From: Aquamicrobium zhengzhouense
GTDB taxonomy: Bacteria > Pseudomonadota > Alphaproteobacteria > Rhizobiales > Rhizobiaceae
Assembly: GCF_016124105.1 (NCBI RefSeq)
Contig: NZ_JADGMQ010000015.1
Location: 29,116-93,115, forward strand
Direction: 5' to 3'
DNA length: 64,000 nucleotides
Position numbers and translations under genes: made by a program. Positions 1 to 9,857 of this stretch are shown one piece after another (within the stretch, counting starts at the first letter, position 1; every line of letters begins with the position of its first letter). The notes under the pieces are model-generated. The model worked only from the letters and a program-made list of their open reading frames with translations, had not been told where the DNA came from and ran no database searches.

Positions 1-293
1 AGGATCACGGCCGTGACGCCTGGGGCGTCTGCGAAGAGATGCGCAGGCTCGTGGCGTTCCGTGAACTCAATCTGATGGCGCAGTGGCCGATGAAGGGCAA
101 GTTCGACGCCATTTTCTGCCGCAACGTGGTGATCTATTTTGATGAGCCGACCCAGGCTCGTATCTGGGCAAGATTTGCGCCGTTGCTACAGCCAGGTGGC
201 CGCCTCTATGTCGGCCATTCGGAGCGGGTGACGGATATGACGAAATTCGAGAATGACGGTCTCACGACCTACAGGCTCAAGGACGGTTTTTAG
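1..293 (+). CDS. cheR: Chemotaxis protein methyltransferase CheR (3' part)
   Basis: The reading frame is open from base 3, so the gene starts before the window; only about 97 C-terminal residues are present. CheR moves a methyl group from S-adenosylmethionine to glutamates of chemoreceptors and works against CheB. The visible part is the second half of the SAM-binding fold, with the CheR signature FDAIFCRNVVIYFD followed by LQPGGRLYVGHSE. The stop lies 3 bases before cheB, so the two are co-transcribed. Identification is clear; the N-terminal helical domain cannot be seen. Confidence 0.93.
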   Translation, partial: DHGRDAWGVCEEMRRLVAFRELNLMAQWPMKGKFDAIFCRNVVIYFDEPTQARIWARFAPLLQPGGRLYVGHSERVTDMTKFENDGLTTYRLKDGF

Positions 294-296
294 AAA

Positions 297-1334
297 ATGA
301 GCGGGGTCAAAGTGCTCGTGGTGGACGACAGTGCCACCATGCGTAGTCTTATTTCAGCTGTGCTTCGCCGTGATCCGGACATTGAGGTTGTCGGACATGC
401 CGGTGACCCGTTTGAGGCGCGTGAAGCGATCAAGCGGCTCAATCCGGATGTCATCACCCTCGACGTCGAGATGCCCAATATGAACGGGCTGAGCTTCCTT
501 GAAAAAATCATGCGGCTTCGGCCGATGCCGGTGGTGATGGTCTCGACGCTGACGCAGGTTGGCGCAGATGTCACGCTTGCTGCTCTTGAACTGGGTGCCG
601 TTGATTGTGTTGGCAAGCCGGGAATGGGCGCTCCCGTCGAGGAAGCGTTCGGCGATCTGGCTGTGAGAGTGAAGTCTGCAGCGCGCGCACGTGTTCGTGC
701 GGGCTCCGATCGAACTCCCGCGTATTCTGCCAATAGCGTCTTCAGGCCGGATGGCCGCATCGTCGCGATTGGATCGTCGACGGGTGGCGTTGAGGCGCTG
801 ATGAACGTGCTCTCGGCATTTCCAGCCAATTGCCCGCCGACTGTCATTACGCAGCATATGCCCGCCACATTCACCAAAAGCTTTGCAGAGCGGCTCAATC
901 GCGTCTGCCCCGCACATGTGAGCGAGGCGACAGAGGGTGCACCGCTGACGCCGGGAAACATCTACATCGCCCCCGGTGGCGACTATCATCTGACCGTCGG
1001 TGGGACTGCGCAGTTGCGTTGCCGTCTTAGCACCCACGAGCCGGTGAACGGTCATCGCCCGTCCGTCGACGTCCTGTTCGAATCCGTCGCTCGTCACGCG
1101 CGCGCGAGAGCAGTTGGGGTCATCCTTACCGGAATGGGTCGTGATGGCGCGCGCGGGCTGCACCTCATGCGCTCCGTCGGCGCACATACGATCGGGCAGA
1201 ACGAGGCGACGTCGGTAGTGTACGGAATGCCCAAAGTGGCCTATGAGATCGGCGCTGTCGAACGACAGTTGCCGCTCGAGCGCATTGGCGCCGAAATCAT
1301 CAATCGCTGCAATGCAGTGCGGGAAGCAGTCTAG
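297..1334 (+). CDS. cheB: Chemotaxis response regulator protein-glutamate methylesterase CheB
   Basis: Removes methyl groups from chemoreceptors (and deamidates glutamines) when phosphorylated by CheA, giving adaptation. 345 residues, normal length. An N-terminal receiver domain (about 1-120) has the acidic pair D10/D11, phospho-acceptor D56 in [11 protein letters not shown] and K107 in the GKPG motif. The C-terminal esterase domain has the triad S161 (GSSTGG), H187 (QHMP) and D283 (GMGRDG). The ATG at 297 lies 3 bases after the cheR stop. cheD follows 64 bases downstream. Confidence 0.96.
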   Translation: MSGVKVLVVDDSATMRSLISAVLRRDPDIEVVGHAGDPFEAREAIKRLNPDVITLDVEMPNMNGLSFLEKIMRLRPMPVVMVSTLTQVGADVTLAALELGAVDCVGKPGMGAPVEEAFGDLAVRVKSAARARVRAGSDRTPAYSANSVFRPDGRIVAIGSSTGGVEALMNVLSAFPANCPPTVITQHMPATFTKSFAERLNRVCPAHVSEATEGAPLTPGNIYIAPGGDYHLTVGGTAQLRCRLSTHEPVNGHRPSVDVLFESVARHARARAVGVILTGMGRDGARGLHLMRSVGAHTIGQNEATSVVYGMPKVAYEIGAVERQLPLERIGAEIINRCNAVREAV

Positions 1335-1398
1335 TGGTCCTCAGCCTGGTCGAACTTACTATCGGTCGCGTACCAAGCGTCATGGTGAGCCAGCAGCC

Positions 1399-1983
1399 AT
1401 GACGATCCGACCCTCCGTCGGCGCGCATTCCCTGCCGAGACGGGATGAAGACAGGCAAAAGCGGGTTCACATCGTTCAGGGTGAGCAATATGTCAGCGAC
1501 GACCCCGAGATGGTGCTGACCACGCTGCTGGGCAGCTGCGTGGCTGCGTGCATTCGCGATCCGTTTGCCGGGGTGGGCGGCATGAACCATTTCCTGCTGC
1601 CAGGCGGTTTCGAGAATGAACGCGCGTTGGAACGTCATGGCGTTCACGCGATGGAGCTGCTTCTCAATGAACTGCTTAAGCGCGGCGCGCGGCGGGAGCG
1701 GCTTGAGGCAAAGCTGTTCGGCGGCGCGAGACTGATCGACGGGCTGACAGATGTCGGCCGGCAGAACGCCAAGTTCGCCGTCGCCTTCCTGGACAATGAG
1801 GGCATCCGCCACGTCGGCGGCAGCCTGTTGGGCGAGCACGGGCGCAAGATCCAGTACTGGCCGGTTTCTGGGCGTGCGCGCCAGTCATTGCTCGAGCGCG
1901 AGACCGCGAAGGTGTTCGATAATGAAAGGAACAACCGCCCCGCAGCGAGTTCGGTCGCAAGCGGGACGGTCGAGCTTTTCTAG
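1399..1983 (+). CDS. cheD: Chemoreceptor glutamine deamidase CheD
   Basis: CheD deamidates glutamines of chemoreceptors and in several bacteria interacts with CheC or receptors. 194 residues from the ATG at 1399, which gives the usual CheD N-terminus; an upstream in-frame start at 1243 would overlap cheB and is unlikely. The catalytic cysteine is C47 in TTLLGSCV and the histidine is H64 in [10 protein letters not shown]. It follows cheB directly. In rhizobial che operons a cheY often sits between cheB and cheD; none is present here. The operon ends here, facing msrB on the other strand 4 bases away. Confidence 0.93.
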   Translation: MTIRPSVGAHSLPRRDEDRQKRVHIVQGEQYVSDDPEMVLTTLLGSCVAACIRDPFAGVGGMNHFLLPGGFENERALERHGVHAMELLLNELLKRGARRERLEAKLFGGARLIDGLTDVGRQNAKFAVAFLDNEGIRHVGGSLLGEHGRKIQYWPVSGRARQSLLERETAKVFDNERNNRPAASSVASGTVELF

Positions 1984-1987
1984 CTGC

Positions 1988-2395
1988 TCAGCCGGCGTCC
2001 GGCTCAAATTCGAGCGCAATGCCGTTGATGCAGTAACGCAATCCGGTCGGCGGAGGGCCATCCGGGAAAACATGGCCCAGATGGCTGCCACAAGTTGCGC
2101 AATGCACTTCGGTGCGGACCATTCCGTAGGAGCGATCCTCGCCCATGGCGACGGAGCCGGGGAGGGGATCATTGAAGCTCGGCCAGCCGGTGCCGCTCTC
2201 GAATTTCAGCGTCGACGCAAAAAGCGGTGTGTCGCAACCGACGCATTGGAAAGTGCCGGGTCGGGTTTCATGAAGAAGAGCGCAGCTGCCGGGCCGTTCC
2301 GTGCCGTGTTGGCGCATCACCTGATACTGCTCCGGCGTGAGGAGTGCGCGCCACTCCGCATCGGTGCGGGTGACAGGAAAACTTTGTTCAGTCAT
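1988..2395 (-). CDS. msrB: Peptide-methionine (R)-S-oxide reductase MsrB
   Basis: Reduces the R form of methionine sulfoxide in oxidised proteins. 135 residues, single SelR domain. Two CxxC pairs that bind structural zinc are seen (C51/C54 and C99/C102), and the catalytic cysteine is C122 in LRYCING. The family fingerprint GTGWPSF is at about 68-74. There is no signal peptide, so it should be cytoplasmic. The ATG at 2395 has GGAG 9 bases upstream. It stands alone, convergent with cheD. Confidence 0.95.
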   Translation of the reverse strand: MTEQSFPVTRTDAEWRALLTPEQYQVMRQHGTERPGSCALLHETRPGTFQCVGCDTPLFASTLKFESGTGWPSFNDPLPGSVAMGEDRSYGMVRTEVHCATCGSHLGHVFPDGPPPTGLRYCINGIALEFEPDAG

Positions 2396-2450
2396 CGGGA
2401 AAAGCTCCGCTATGTCGGTGCAGCAAATGTAAGGCGTCGGCCGGCCCGGC

Positions 2451-3641
2451 TCAATGGCGGCGCGACAACTCGCGGGTAGCAGCCTCCAGTCCCGCCAAAG
2501 TCAGAGGATACATCCGCTGGCTGAAAACATCGCTGATCATCTTGATCGAGTGCGTGTACTGCCAGTGGTTCTCCCGCACGGGGTTCATCCATACGGCGTT
2601 CGGCCACTGGTTCAGCACCCGATAAAGCCAGACGATGCCGGCTTCCTGGTTCCAGTGTTCGACTGAGCCGCCTGGCGAGTTGATTTCATAGGGGCTCATC
2701 GAGGCGTCGCCGACGAAGACCACCTTGTAGTCCGGACCGAATTTATGCAGGACGTCATAAGTCGGTATCACCTCGGAGTGACGGCGCCTGTTGTCCTTCC
2801 AGAGGCCCTCATAGATGCAGTTGTGGAAGTAGAAATACTCCATGTGCTTGAACTCGGAGCGGGCGGCGGAGAAGAGCTCTTCGACAATCTTGATGTGGTC
2901 GTCCATCGATCCGCCAACGTCAAAGAACATCAGCAGTTTTACCGCGTTGCGCCGCTCTGGCCTGGTCTTGACGTCGAGATATCCATGTTCGGCGGTGGCA
3001 GTGATCGTACCGGGCAGGTCCAGCTCTTCTTCAGCGCCCTCACGAATCCAGCGTCGCAACCGCTTCAGCGCAACTTTGATGTTGCGGGTACCAAGCTCGA
3101 CGCTGTCATCGAAATTGCGAAACTCGCGCTTGTCCCAGACCTTGACCGCCCGGCGATGACGGCTTTCGGCCTGGCCGATGCGCACGCCTTCCGGGTTATA
3201 GCCATAGGCGCCGAAGGGTGACGTGCCCGCCGTGCCAATCCACTTTGACCCGCCCTGGTGACGTTCCTTTTGCTCTTCCAGACGCTTCCTGAGCGTCTCC
3301 ATCAGCTGATCGAAACCACCGAGGGTCTCGATCAACTTTTTCTCTTCCTCACTCAGGTGCTTTTCGGCGAGCCTTCGAAGCCACTCTTCGGGCAAGTTCG
3401 CCACGTCGATGCCATCGTCTCCCGCAAGGGCGTCGAGCCCCTTGAATACATGCGCGAAAACCTGGTCGAAGCGATCGATATAGCGCTCGTCTTTGACGAG
3501 GGCCGAGCGGGCCAGATAGTAGAACCCCTCGACATCATAATCGACCAGACCCGATTTCAGGCCCTCGAGCAGCGCCAGATATTCGCGCAGCGAGACAGGA
3601 ATCTTCGCGGCCTTGAGCTCAAGGAAGAAGGGGAGGAACAT
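2451..3641 (-). CDS. VWA domain protein, CoxE-like, partner of MoxR ATPase
   Basis: 396-residue soluble protein with a long N-terminal helical region (1-230) and a C-terminal von Willebrand A-type domain. The metal-site-like motif [10 protein letters not shown] lies near residue 240. Such VWA proteins are usually encoded beside MoxR AAA+ ATPases and are thought to help insert cofactors or assemble complexes. Here the partner ATPase lies immediately upstream, with 6 bases between its TAG and this ATG. No carbon monoxide dehydrogenase or methanol dehydrogenase genes are nearby, so the client is unknown. The pair is a common housekeeping unit in rhizobia. Confidence 0.85.
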   Translation of the reverse strand: MFLPFFLELKAAKIPVSLREYLALLEGLKSGLVDYDVEGFYYLARSALVKDERYIDRFDQVFAHVFKGLDALAGDDGIDVANLPEEWLRRLAEKHLSEEEKKLIETLGGFDQLMETLRKRLEEQKERHQGGSKWIGTAGTSPFGAYGYNPEGVRIGQAESRHRRAVKVWDKREFRNFDDSVELGTRNIKVALKRLRRWIREGAEEELDLPGTITATAEHGYLDVKTRPERRNAVKLLMFFDVGGSMDDHIKIVEELFSAARSEFKHMEYFYFHNCIYEGLWKDNRRRHSEVIPTYDVLHKFGPDYKVVFVGDASMSPYEINSPGGSVEHWNQEAGIVWLYRVLNQWPNAVWMNPVRENHWQYTHSIKMISDVFSQRMYPLTLAGLEAATRELSRRH

Positions 3642-3647
3642 CGAGCT

Positions 3648-4481
3648 CTAGCGCCTCGACATGAACGCAAGGCGTTCAAACAGGTGCACGTCCTGCTCGT
3701 TCTTGAGCAGCGCGCCATGCAGACGGGGAAGTGCACTTTTGGCGTCGCCGCGCAAATCTTCAGGTGAGATGTCGTCGGCGACAAGCAGGCGAATCCAATC
3801 CAGCGCCTCAGATGTCGACGGCTTCTTCTTCAATCCCTGGGTTTCGCGGATTTCATAGAATTGGGTCAGTGCCGCGCGCACGAGATCCTGCTTGATGCCG
3901 GGGTAATGGACATCAACGATCTTCTGCAGCGTCTCCATGTCCGGAAAGCGGATGTAATGGAAGAAGCATCGGCGAAGGAATGCGTCCGGCAGTTCCTTTT
4001 CATTGTTGGAGGTGATGATGACGATGGGGCGGTTGACCGCGCGGATGGTCTCGCCGGTTTCGTAAACGTGGAACTCCATGCGGTCGAGTTCCTGCAGCAG
4101 ATCGTTCGGGAACTCGATGTCCGCCTTGTCGATCTCATCGATCAGCAGCACGACCTTGCGGTCTGTGGTGAAGGCGTCCCACAATTTGCCGCGACGGATG
4201 TAGTTGCCGATGTCGTTGAAACGCTCGTCGCCAAGCTGGCTGTCACGCAGGCGCGATACGGCATCATATTCGTAAAGGCCCTGTTGAGCACGTGTGGTCG
4301 ACTTGACGTTCCACTCGATGAGCTCGACGCCGAGGGCGTCCGCGATCTGGCGGGCAAGTTCCGTCTTGCCGGTGCCAGGTTCGCCCTTCACGAGGAGCGG
4401 GCGTTCCAGAGCGATGGCGGCGTTGACGGCCACCATGAGGTCCTTGTCGGCGACATAGGACGCCGTTCCTTCAAAGCGCAT
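3648..4481 (-). CDS. MoxR-family AAA+ ATPase
   Basis: 277 residues. Walker A GEPGTGKTEL is at 33-42, Walker B VVLLIDEIDKAD near residue 110, and a sensor-1 region IVIITSNNEKELPDAF follows. MoxR ATPases act as chaperone-like remodelers that cooperate with a VWA protein, here the gene directly downstream. The ATG at 4481 has GAGGA some 13 bases upstream. Its upstream region carries a 6S RNA candidate on the opposite strand. Substrate unknown. Confidence 0.88.
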   Translation of the reverse strand: MRFEGTASYVADKDLMVAVNAAIALERPLLVKGEPGTGKTELARQIADALGVELIEWNVKSTTRAQQGLYEYDAVSRLRDSQLGDERFNDIGNYIRRGKLWDAFTTDRKVVLLIDEIDKADIEFPNDLLQELDRMEFHVYETGETIRAVNRPIVIITSNNEKELPDAFLRRCFFHYIRFPDMETLQKIVDVHYPGIKQDLVRAALTQFYEIRETQGLKKKPSTSEALDWIRLLVADDISPEDLRGDAKSALPRLHGALLKNEQDVHLFERLAFMSRR

Positions 4482-4580
4482 CAGACTTCATTCCTCAGGT
4501 ATCATTTCGGGGCGAACCTAAGGAGAGCCAGGCTTTGGTGCAAGCCTCACATTGGGGCTGGCGGTGACGCGCCGAGCACC

Positions 4581-4586
4581 CTATAT
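4581..4586 (+). promoter_or_regulatory. -10 element of the 6S RNA promoter
   Basis: CTATAT matches the common alphaproteobacterial -10. The -35 region (around CTGGCG, 4558-4563) is weak. It places the start of the RNA at about 4592. Confidence 0.45.
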
Positions 4587-4591
4587 CTGCG

Positions 4592-4745
4592 GGTGACGAT
4601 CTGCGCTTCTCGACAGGAGCAACACTTCCCCGGGGCCTTACTGATCCTTAGGGAGCTGTCCCTGTCCGGACCCGTGGGTCCGGGCACACGGCGCCCACCT
4701 ACTTTGTAGGCCACCGGGATCAACCGCGCCATCGGTCGTCGCGGA
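4592..4745 (+). ncRNA. ssrS: 6S RNA (SsrS) candidate
   Basis: 6S RNA mimics an open promoter and binds the sigma-70 RNA polymerase holoenzyme. This gap of about 300 bases between phoB and moxR has no convincing gene on either strand. The + strand shows what I remember of alphaproteobacterial 6S: ACACTTCCCCGGGGCC, then GGGAGCTGTCCC, the arm CCGGACCC/GGGTCCGG (4666-4683), and CCCACCTACTTTGTAGG followed by CACCGGGATCAA. The ends can pair (GACGA...GCGC with GCGC...TCGTC). An alphaproteobacterial -10 CTATAT at 4581-4586 sits at the right distance before the proposed 5' end. Ends are approximate; the call rests on memory of the family and was not checked with a covariance model. Confidence 0.75.
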
Positions 4746-4782
4746 TCGTCGCTTAACTCATGTCCGGTGCAAAAGAGGCTGA

Positions 4783-5472
4783 TCAGGCTTCCTGCATCGC
4801 GTAGCCCGCGCCGCGGATCGTGCGGATCACATCGACATCGGCACCCTTGTTGACCGCCTTGCGCAGGCGACCGACATGGACGTCCACCGTCCGCTCGTCG
4901 ATGTAGATGGTTTCGCCCCAGACATTGTCGAGCAGCTGGCTGCGGGAAAAGACGCGTCCCGGATGGCGCATCATGAATTCAAGCAGGCGGAACTCGGTGG
5001 GCCCAAGCTTGATTTCGGTCTCGCCGCGATGGACGCGGTGAGTTTCGCGGTCGAGAATGATATCGCCGACCTTGAGCACCGACGACAAGACTTCAGGGTT
5101 CGCCCGGCGCAGCAAGGCGCGCACTCGTGCGATGAACTCGGGCGTTGAGAAGGGTTTGACGAGGTAGTCGTCCGCGCCGGTGGCAAGGCCGCGGACGCGG
5201 TCGGTTTCTTCCCCGCGCGCCGTCAGCATGATGATGGGCAGGCGCTCGGTTTCCGGGCGCAGGCGCAGGCGACGGCATAGCTCGATGCCCGAAACTGCCG
5301 GCACCATCCAGTCCAGGACCAGCAGGTCTGGTACATGCTCACGAAGCCGGACCTCGGCCTCGTCGCCTCGAGCGATGACTTCAACCTGATAGCCTTCAGC
5401 TTCCAGATTGTATTTGAGGAGGATGCCCAGCGCTTCCTCGTCTTCGACAACCATGATCTTAGGCGCAATCAT
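4783..5472 (-). CDS. phoB: Phosphate regulon response regulator PhoB
   Basis: OmpR/PhoB-type regulator of 229 residues. The N-terminal receiver domain has E10/D11, phospho-acceptor D54 (LVLDWMVP) and the conserved lysine in LVKPF. A C-terminal winged helix contains GPTEFRLLEFMM and RTVDVHVGRLRKA. Phosphorylated PhoB binds Pho boxes and turns on phosphate-starvation genes; a Pho box is seen before pstS at 10963. It is the last gene of pstSCAB-phoU-phoB, 14 bases after phoU. AAGGAG precedes the ATG. Confidence 0.96.
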   Translation of the reverse strand: MIAPKIMVVEDEEALGILLKYNLEAEGYQVEVIARGDEAEVRLREHVPDLLVLDWMVPAVSGIELCRRLRLRPETERLPIIMLTARGEETDRVRGLATGADDYLVKPFSTPEFIARVRALLRRANPEVLSSVLKVGDIILDRETHRVHRGETEIKLGPTEFRLLEFMMRHPGRVFSRSQLLDNVWGETIYIDERTVDVHVGRLRKAVNKGADVDVIRTIRGAGYAMQEA

Positions 5473-5486
5473 CAGCCGTCACTCCT

Positions 5487-6191
5487 TTATGCGGGATCCT
5501 GAACAGTCGTCTCGTCACTTTTGGGTCGATTAAGCGGCAACTGGCGACCGGTCGAAATGTAGTAGGCGTTTTCCGCGATGTTGGTCACGTGGTCGCCGAT
5601 GCGCTCCAGGTTCTTGGCGCAGAAGAGAAGATGGGTACACGCCGTGATGTTGCGGGGATCTTCCATCATGTATGTCAGAAGTTCGCGGAAGATCGAGGTG
5701 TATTGGACGTCAATTTCCTGGTCATCGAGGCGCAGCGTTTCCAACCGCTTCTCATCGCGCGCCTCATACGCCGAGACCGCCTCGGAGATCTGGTTCATGA
5801 CCAGCTTGGCCATCACATCGATTGAGTGTGACAGGCTTTTCGGCGTTGCGCCTTCGCTCACGGCGTTGACGCGCTTGGCAATGTTCTTTGCCAGATCGCC
5901 AATCCGCTCAAGCTCAGCAGCCATACGAATGGCACCGACAACGATGCGCAGATCCTGCGCCATGGGCTGGCGCAGCGCGATGATCGTGATGGCGCGTTCG
6001 TCCAGCTCACGCTGGCGCGCATCCATGATCGCATCTTCGGAGACGACGCGTTGCGCGAGTGCGGCATCGTTATCAAACAGGGCGCGTGTCGCGTCCGTGA
6101 CCATGAGCTGGGCCAGATCGCCCATGTCATGGATGAGCTGGTTGATCTGGCCGAGATCCTCATCAAAAGAGGTGACGATGTGAGCTGCCAT
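5487..6191 (-). CDS. phoU: Phosphate signalling protein PhoU
   Basis: 234-residue all-helical protein with two PhoU three-helix repeats, each with the metal-binding pattern (RIGDLAKNIA and ERIGDHVTNIAE). PhoU links the state of the Pst transporter to the phosphate-sensing kinase and damps PhoB activity when phosphate is plentiful. It lies between pstB and phoB, with an 11-base gap after pstB and a strong GAGGAGG ribosome site. Confidence 0.96.
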   Translation of the reverse strand: MAAHIVTSFDEDLGQINQLIHDMGDLAQLMVTDATRALFDNDAALAQRVVSEDAIMDARQRELDERAITIIALRQPMAQDLRIVVGAIRMAAELERIGDLAKNIAKRVNAVSEGATPKSLSHSIDVMAKLVMNQISEAVSAYEARDEKRLETLRLDDQEIDVQYTSIFRELLTYMMEDPRNITACTHLLFCAKNLERIGDHVTNIAENAYYISTGRQLPLNRPKSDETTVQDPA

Positions 6192-6202
6192 GAAGTGCCT
6201 CC

Positions 6203-7081
6203 TCAGCCGTAGCGGCCGGTGATGTAGTCTTGCGTCCGCTTTTCGCCGGGGCTCGTGAAGATGAGGTCAGTTGGACCTTCCTCAACCAGATTGCCGAGGT
6301 GGAAGAACGCCGTGCGCTGCGACACGCGCGCTGCCTGCTGCATGGAGTGAGTGACGATGACGATGGTGTAGTTCTGCTTCAACTCATCGATCAGCTCTTC
6401 GATACGTGCGGTCGCGATCGGGTCAAGCGCCGAGCACGGCTCGTCCATCAGGATGACCTCTGGTGAGACCGCAATCGCACGAGCAATGCACAGACGCTGC
6501 TGCTGGCCGCCCGAAAGGCCGGTGCCTGGCTCGTGCAGGCGATCCTTAACCTCGTTCCAGAGGCTCGCCTTCTGCAGGCTGCTCTCGACGATGGCATCCA
6601 TGTCGGCCTTCGAGCGGGCAAGGCCATGGATGCGCGGGCCGTAAGCGACGTTCTCGTAGATCGACTTTGGAAAGGGATTTGGCTTCTGAAAAACCATGCC
6701 GACGCGGGCACGCAGTTCCACAACGTCGAGCGCCGGATCGTAGATGTCGCCGCCATCAAGTGAGATCTTGCCGGTGACGCGGCAGCCTTCGATAGTGTCG
6801 TTCATCCGGTTAAAGCAGCGCAGGAAAGTCGACTTTCCACAACCGGACGGGCCGATAAAAGCGGTCACTGCCTTTTCCGGAATGTCGATCGAGACATCGA
6901 ACAGGGACTGCTTGGGGCCGTAGAAAACGCTCACATTGCGTGCGGTGACACGAACGGGGCGTTGCTCCGCATCTGGCGTGCGAACCGTGGAAGATTCCAT
7001 TTCATAAAGGTCCGAGCGTGCGACGATTTTTTCCGTAGGCATGTGCATCTCTCTCGCCTCCAGTTGTGTGTTCTCGTTCAT
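6203..7081 (-). CDS. pstB: Phosphate ABC transporter ATP-binding protein PstB
   Basis: Energises high-affinity phosphate import. 292 residues. Walker [10 protein letters not shown] at 77-85, Q-loop [14 protein letters not shown] signature LSGGQQQR, Walker [14 protein letters not shown] and H-loop THSMQQA. The ATG at 7081 overlaps the pstA stop as ATGA, which settles the start; the longer in-frame extension runs back into pstA. The N-terminus carries about 40 extra residues ahead of the ABC core, with an internal candidate start MHMPTEK. Confidence 0.96.
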   Translation of the reverse strand: MNENTQLEAREMHMPTEKIVARSDLYEMESSTVRTPDAEQRPVRVTARNVSVFYGPKQSLFDVSIDIPEKAVTAFIGPSGCGKSTFLRCFNRMNDTIEGCRVTGKISLDGGDIYDPALDVVELRARVGMVFQKPNPFPKSIYENVAYGPRIHGLARSKADMDAIVESSLQKASLWNEVKDRLHEPGTGLSGGQQQRLCIARAIAVSPEVILMDEPCSALDPIATARIEELIDELKQNYTIVIVTHSMQQAARVSQRTAFFHLGNLVEEGPTDLIFTSPGEKRTQDYITGRYG

Positions 7082-8412
7082 GCGCGCTTCTCCAGTTTCG
7101 AGCGCAGGAAGATCGCGATAGCGTTGAGCGTCAGCATCAAGCCCAGCAGGACGATGATGGCTGCAGACGTTCGCGCTTCGAAGAAATTGCGGTTCTCGTT
7201 GCCCTGCCAAAGGAAGATCTGGACGGGGAGGGCGGACGATTGGTCAAGGGGAGTTGCCGGGACCTGGGCCACGAACGCGTTCATGCCGATCAGAAGCAGC
7301 GGAGCGGTTTCGCCAAGGGCCTGTGCGACACCGATGATCGTCGCGGTGAGGATGCCGGGATAGGTCACCGGCAGAACGTGGTGGAACACGGTCTGCGTCT
7401 TCGATGCCCCAAGACCAAGTGCAGCTTGGCGCAGCGATGGGGGAACGGCGCGCAGCGCCGAGCGCGTGGCGATGATCACAGTAGGCAACGTCATCAGCGT
7501 CAAGACCAAGCCGCCGGCCAAGGGTGCGGAGAGCGGCAGGCGGAAGTAGTTGATGAACACGGCCGCGCCCAGAAGACCGAACACGATCGATGGGACAGCT
7601 GCCAGATTGTTGATGTTCACCTCGATCAGATCCGTGAAGCGGTTCTTTGGAGCGAACTCCTCAAGATAGACCGCGCTCATCACGCCAATGGGTACTGCGA
7701 GGACGATCACGACGAGGATCATGTAGAGCGAGCCGACGAAGGCACCGGCGAGACCTGCAGAAGCTGGAGCCGACCGAGAGTCGACATTGGTGAAGATGTG
7801 CCAGGCGAAAGCGTTTCTGATCTTGCCCTCGGCCATCAGCTGATCTGCGAGCGCACGAGCAGGATCACGCAATTGTTGCTGCGCATCTGGCAGTGAGCGG
7901 TCGATGTTTCCCTTCAGCCAGTTGTCAGCATTCGCCGAGGCGAGCATGCGCACCGGTACGGTTTTGCCGAGAAGCGCCGGATCGGCGACGAACATGTCAC
8001 GAAGCTCGAAACGAGCGTTCGTTTCAACGATCGACAAGATCTCACGGGAATTGGCAGTGGTTTCCGGCGCGGCATTGCGGACAGCCGCCTCGATCACCTT
8101 GTTCCAGTTCACCATCGTGACCTTGCGCTCCCATGCGCTGATCTCCTTTGCGTATTCCGCAGGAGATTGCTCGCTGGACCGGACCGGCTTCTTGTCAACC
8201 TTGACGATTGCCGGGTCGAAATGGACGTCGAGCGAAAAGGTCGCTTGGGTAAAGGCTGGAAGGCCGCGCGACAAGATCATCGCGAACAGCATCGCAACGA
8301 AGCCAAGCGCCAGGACGATTGCAGCAATACCGTAGAAGCGGAAGCGTTTTTCGCGGCGATGCCGGGCGGAAAGTCCAGCGCGCACGAGAGCCAAGCGTTC
8401 GTTGGAGGTCAT
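7078..8412 (-). CDS. pstA: Phosphate ABC transporter permease PstA
   Basis: 444-residue inner membrane permease. One N-terminal membrane helix (about 25-50) is followed by a large periplasmic insert of about 180 residues, then the transport core with the EAA-like loop near [13 protein letters not shown]. The long periplasmic insert is typical of the alphaproteobacterial form and makes it longer than E. coli PstA. It overlaps pstC upstream and pstB downstream by ATGA junctions, implying translational coupling. Confidence 0.95.
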   Translation of the reverse strand: MTSNERLALVRAGLSARHRREKRFRFYGIAAIVLALGFVAMLFAMILSRGLPAFTQATFSLDVHFDPAIVKVDKKPVRSSEQSPAEYAKEISAWERKVTMVNWNKVIEAAVRNAAPETTANSREILSIVETNARFELRDMFVADPALLGKTVPVRMLASANADNWLKGNIDRSLPDAQQQLRDPARALADQLMAEGKIRNAFAWHIFTNVDSRSAPASAGLAGAFVGSLYMILVVIVLAVPIGVMSAVYLEEFAPKNRFTDLIEVNINNLAAVPSIVFGLLGAAVFINYFRLPLSAPLAGGLVLTLMTLPTVIIATRSALRAVPPSLRQAALGLGASKTQTVFHHVLPVTYPGILTATIIGVAQALGETAPLLLIGMNAFVAQVPATPLDQSSALPVQIFLWQGNENRNFFEARTSAAIIVLLGLMLTLNAIAIFLRSKLEKRA

Positions 8413-9785
8413 TCATACTGCTCCCGATAACGACGCACGATGTACAGCGCGGCGACGTTGAGGATTAGGGTCATGATAAAGAGCGTGAGGCCCAGCGCAA
8501 AGGCGACAAGCGACTGTGGTGATGCGAAATCGGTATCGCCCGTCAGCTGGTTGACGATTGTCACCGTTACGGTGGACACCGGTTCGCCCGGGTTGAGGCG
8601 AAGGAATGGGCTGTTGCCTGCGGCGAGAACCACGATCATCGTTTCGCCGATCGCACGGCTGACGGCGAGCAGGAATGCGCCGACGATGCCGGGAAGTGCC
8701 GCCGGGAGGATAACCCGCTTGATCGTCTCGGACTGGGTCGCCCCAAGGCCAAGTGAACCGTCGCGCATGGCACGCGGGACCTGGCGGATGATGTCGTCGG
8801 ACAAAGACGAGATGAAAGGGATGATCATGATCCCCATGACGATACCGGCGGTCAGCGCGCTGGTCGCCCGAATGTCGATGCCCAAAGTATCGCCGACGCC
8901 AGCAAGGAAGGGGCCTACTGTGACGAGGGCGAAGAAGCCGTAAACGATAGTGGGAATACCGGCGAGGATCTCGATGACAGGTTTGACCGTGCTGCGTGTG
9001 CGCTGCGAGGCGTATTGCGTCAGGTAGATGGCGGTCATCAGACCAATCGGCAGTGCAACCAGTATCGCGATGGAAGCGACCATCAGCGTGCCCCAAAGGA
9101 GCGGGAGGAGGCCGTATTCGCCCGCTGCACCCTGGCCGGTCGTTGAAAAGCCGGGGTTCCAGACCGTTCCGAAGAAGAAGTCGATGGGGCTGACGAAGCT
9201 GAAGAAGCGGAGAGCCTCAAATAGCAGGGAAGCAACGATGCCTGCTGTCGTCAAAATCGCCACGACCGAGCAGGTGATCATGGCGGCAGAGACGACCCGC
9301 TCAACCTCGTTGCGAGCACGAAGGCGAAGGCTGATGCGTCTGTTCGCCAGCCAGAGGGCAAGCGCGCCCGTGCCAGCGGCAGCGGCGATCACCGCAGCGT
9401 AGGTCAGGGTGCTGAACTCACGCAGAGCCTGTGCCGCCTGATTTTCCCAAGGAAGCGCGTCGCCAACAACGCCAAAACCGCTTTCGATCTGACGAATGCG
9501 GCGAAGGGTGGATTCAAGCTCGGCGGAACCAAGTGCCAATACATCGGGAGGAAGCTGAGCCAGAAGATAGGCTCTGCTGGCTGTCTCCCCGAAAAGCGCC
9601 CAGAGCGCGAAGATCAGGAGCGCGGGAACCAGCGTCCAAATGGCCGCAAGCGCGCCATGATAGACAGGGCGCGAATGAAGCTTGGTTTCGCCGGCAGGTG
9701 CGAGGCGTCTGCTGCGCGACCAACCGGTCTGATAGGCAAGCCCCAGCAGAACCAGCAGCAAAGTGGCGATGATGGCGGTGTTCAT
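8409..9785 (-). CDS. pstC: Phosphate ABC transporter permease PstC
   Basis: 458-residue permease, partner of PstA. N-terminal helices are followed by a periplasmic segment and the C-terminal permease core with SLGLGATQSETIKRV as the cytoplasmic coupling loop. The start at 9785 (MNTAIIAT) is preferred over one 8 codons upstream because GGGAAGG lies at correct spacing before it. The stop overlaps pstA as ATGA. A strong GC hairpin separates it from pstS. Confidence 0.94.
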   Translation of the reverse strand: MNTAIIATLLLVLLGLAYQTGWSRSRRLAPAGETKLHSRPVYHGALAAIWTLVPALLIFALWALFGETASRAYLLAQLPPDVLALGSAELESTLRRIRQIESGFGVVGDALPWENQAAQALREFSTLTYAAVIAAAAGTGALALWLANRRISLRLRARNEVERVVSAAMITCSVVAILTTAGIVASLLFEALRFFSFVSPIDFFFGTVWNPGFSTTGQGAAGEYGLLPLLWGTLMVASIAILVALPIGLMTAIYLTQYASQRTRSTVKPVIEILAGIPTIVYGFFALVTVGPFLAGVGDTLGIDIRATSALTAGIVMGIMIIPFISSLSDDIIRQVPRAMRDGSLGLGATQSETIKRVILPAALPGIVGAFLLAVSRAIGETMIVVLAAGNSPFLRLNPGEPVSTVTVTIVNQLTGDTDFASPQSLVAFALGLTLFIMTLILNVAALYIVRRYREQYE

Positions 9786-9816
9786 GAACGGGCCTTCCCG
9801 GTCTCGCAAACGACGA

Positions 9817-9849
9817 ACCCGGCGGGCCGCAGCTGGCGGCCCGCCGGGT
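9817..9849 (-). terminator. Intercistronic hairpin after pstS
   Basis: Perfect 14-bp stem (ACCCGGCGGGCCGC with its complement) around a 5-base loop, just after the pstS stop, followed by the modest T-rich TTCGTCGTTT. Between the abundantly needed binding protein and the permease genes, such a structure commonly protects the upstream mRNA or causes partial termination, raising pstS relative to pstCAB. Confidence 0.7.
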
Positions 9850-9857
9850 CTCGATGA

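Noticed and set aside
4547..4732. 61-codon reading frame on the - strand between moxR and phoB
   Set aside because: It lies over the 6S RNA candidate, has no ribosome site and its composition reflects RNA stems.
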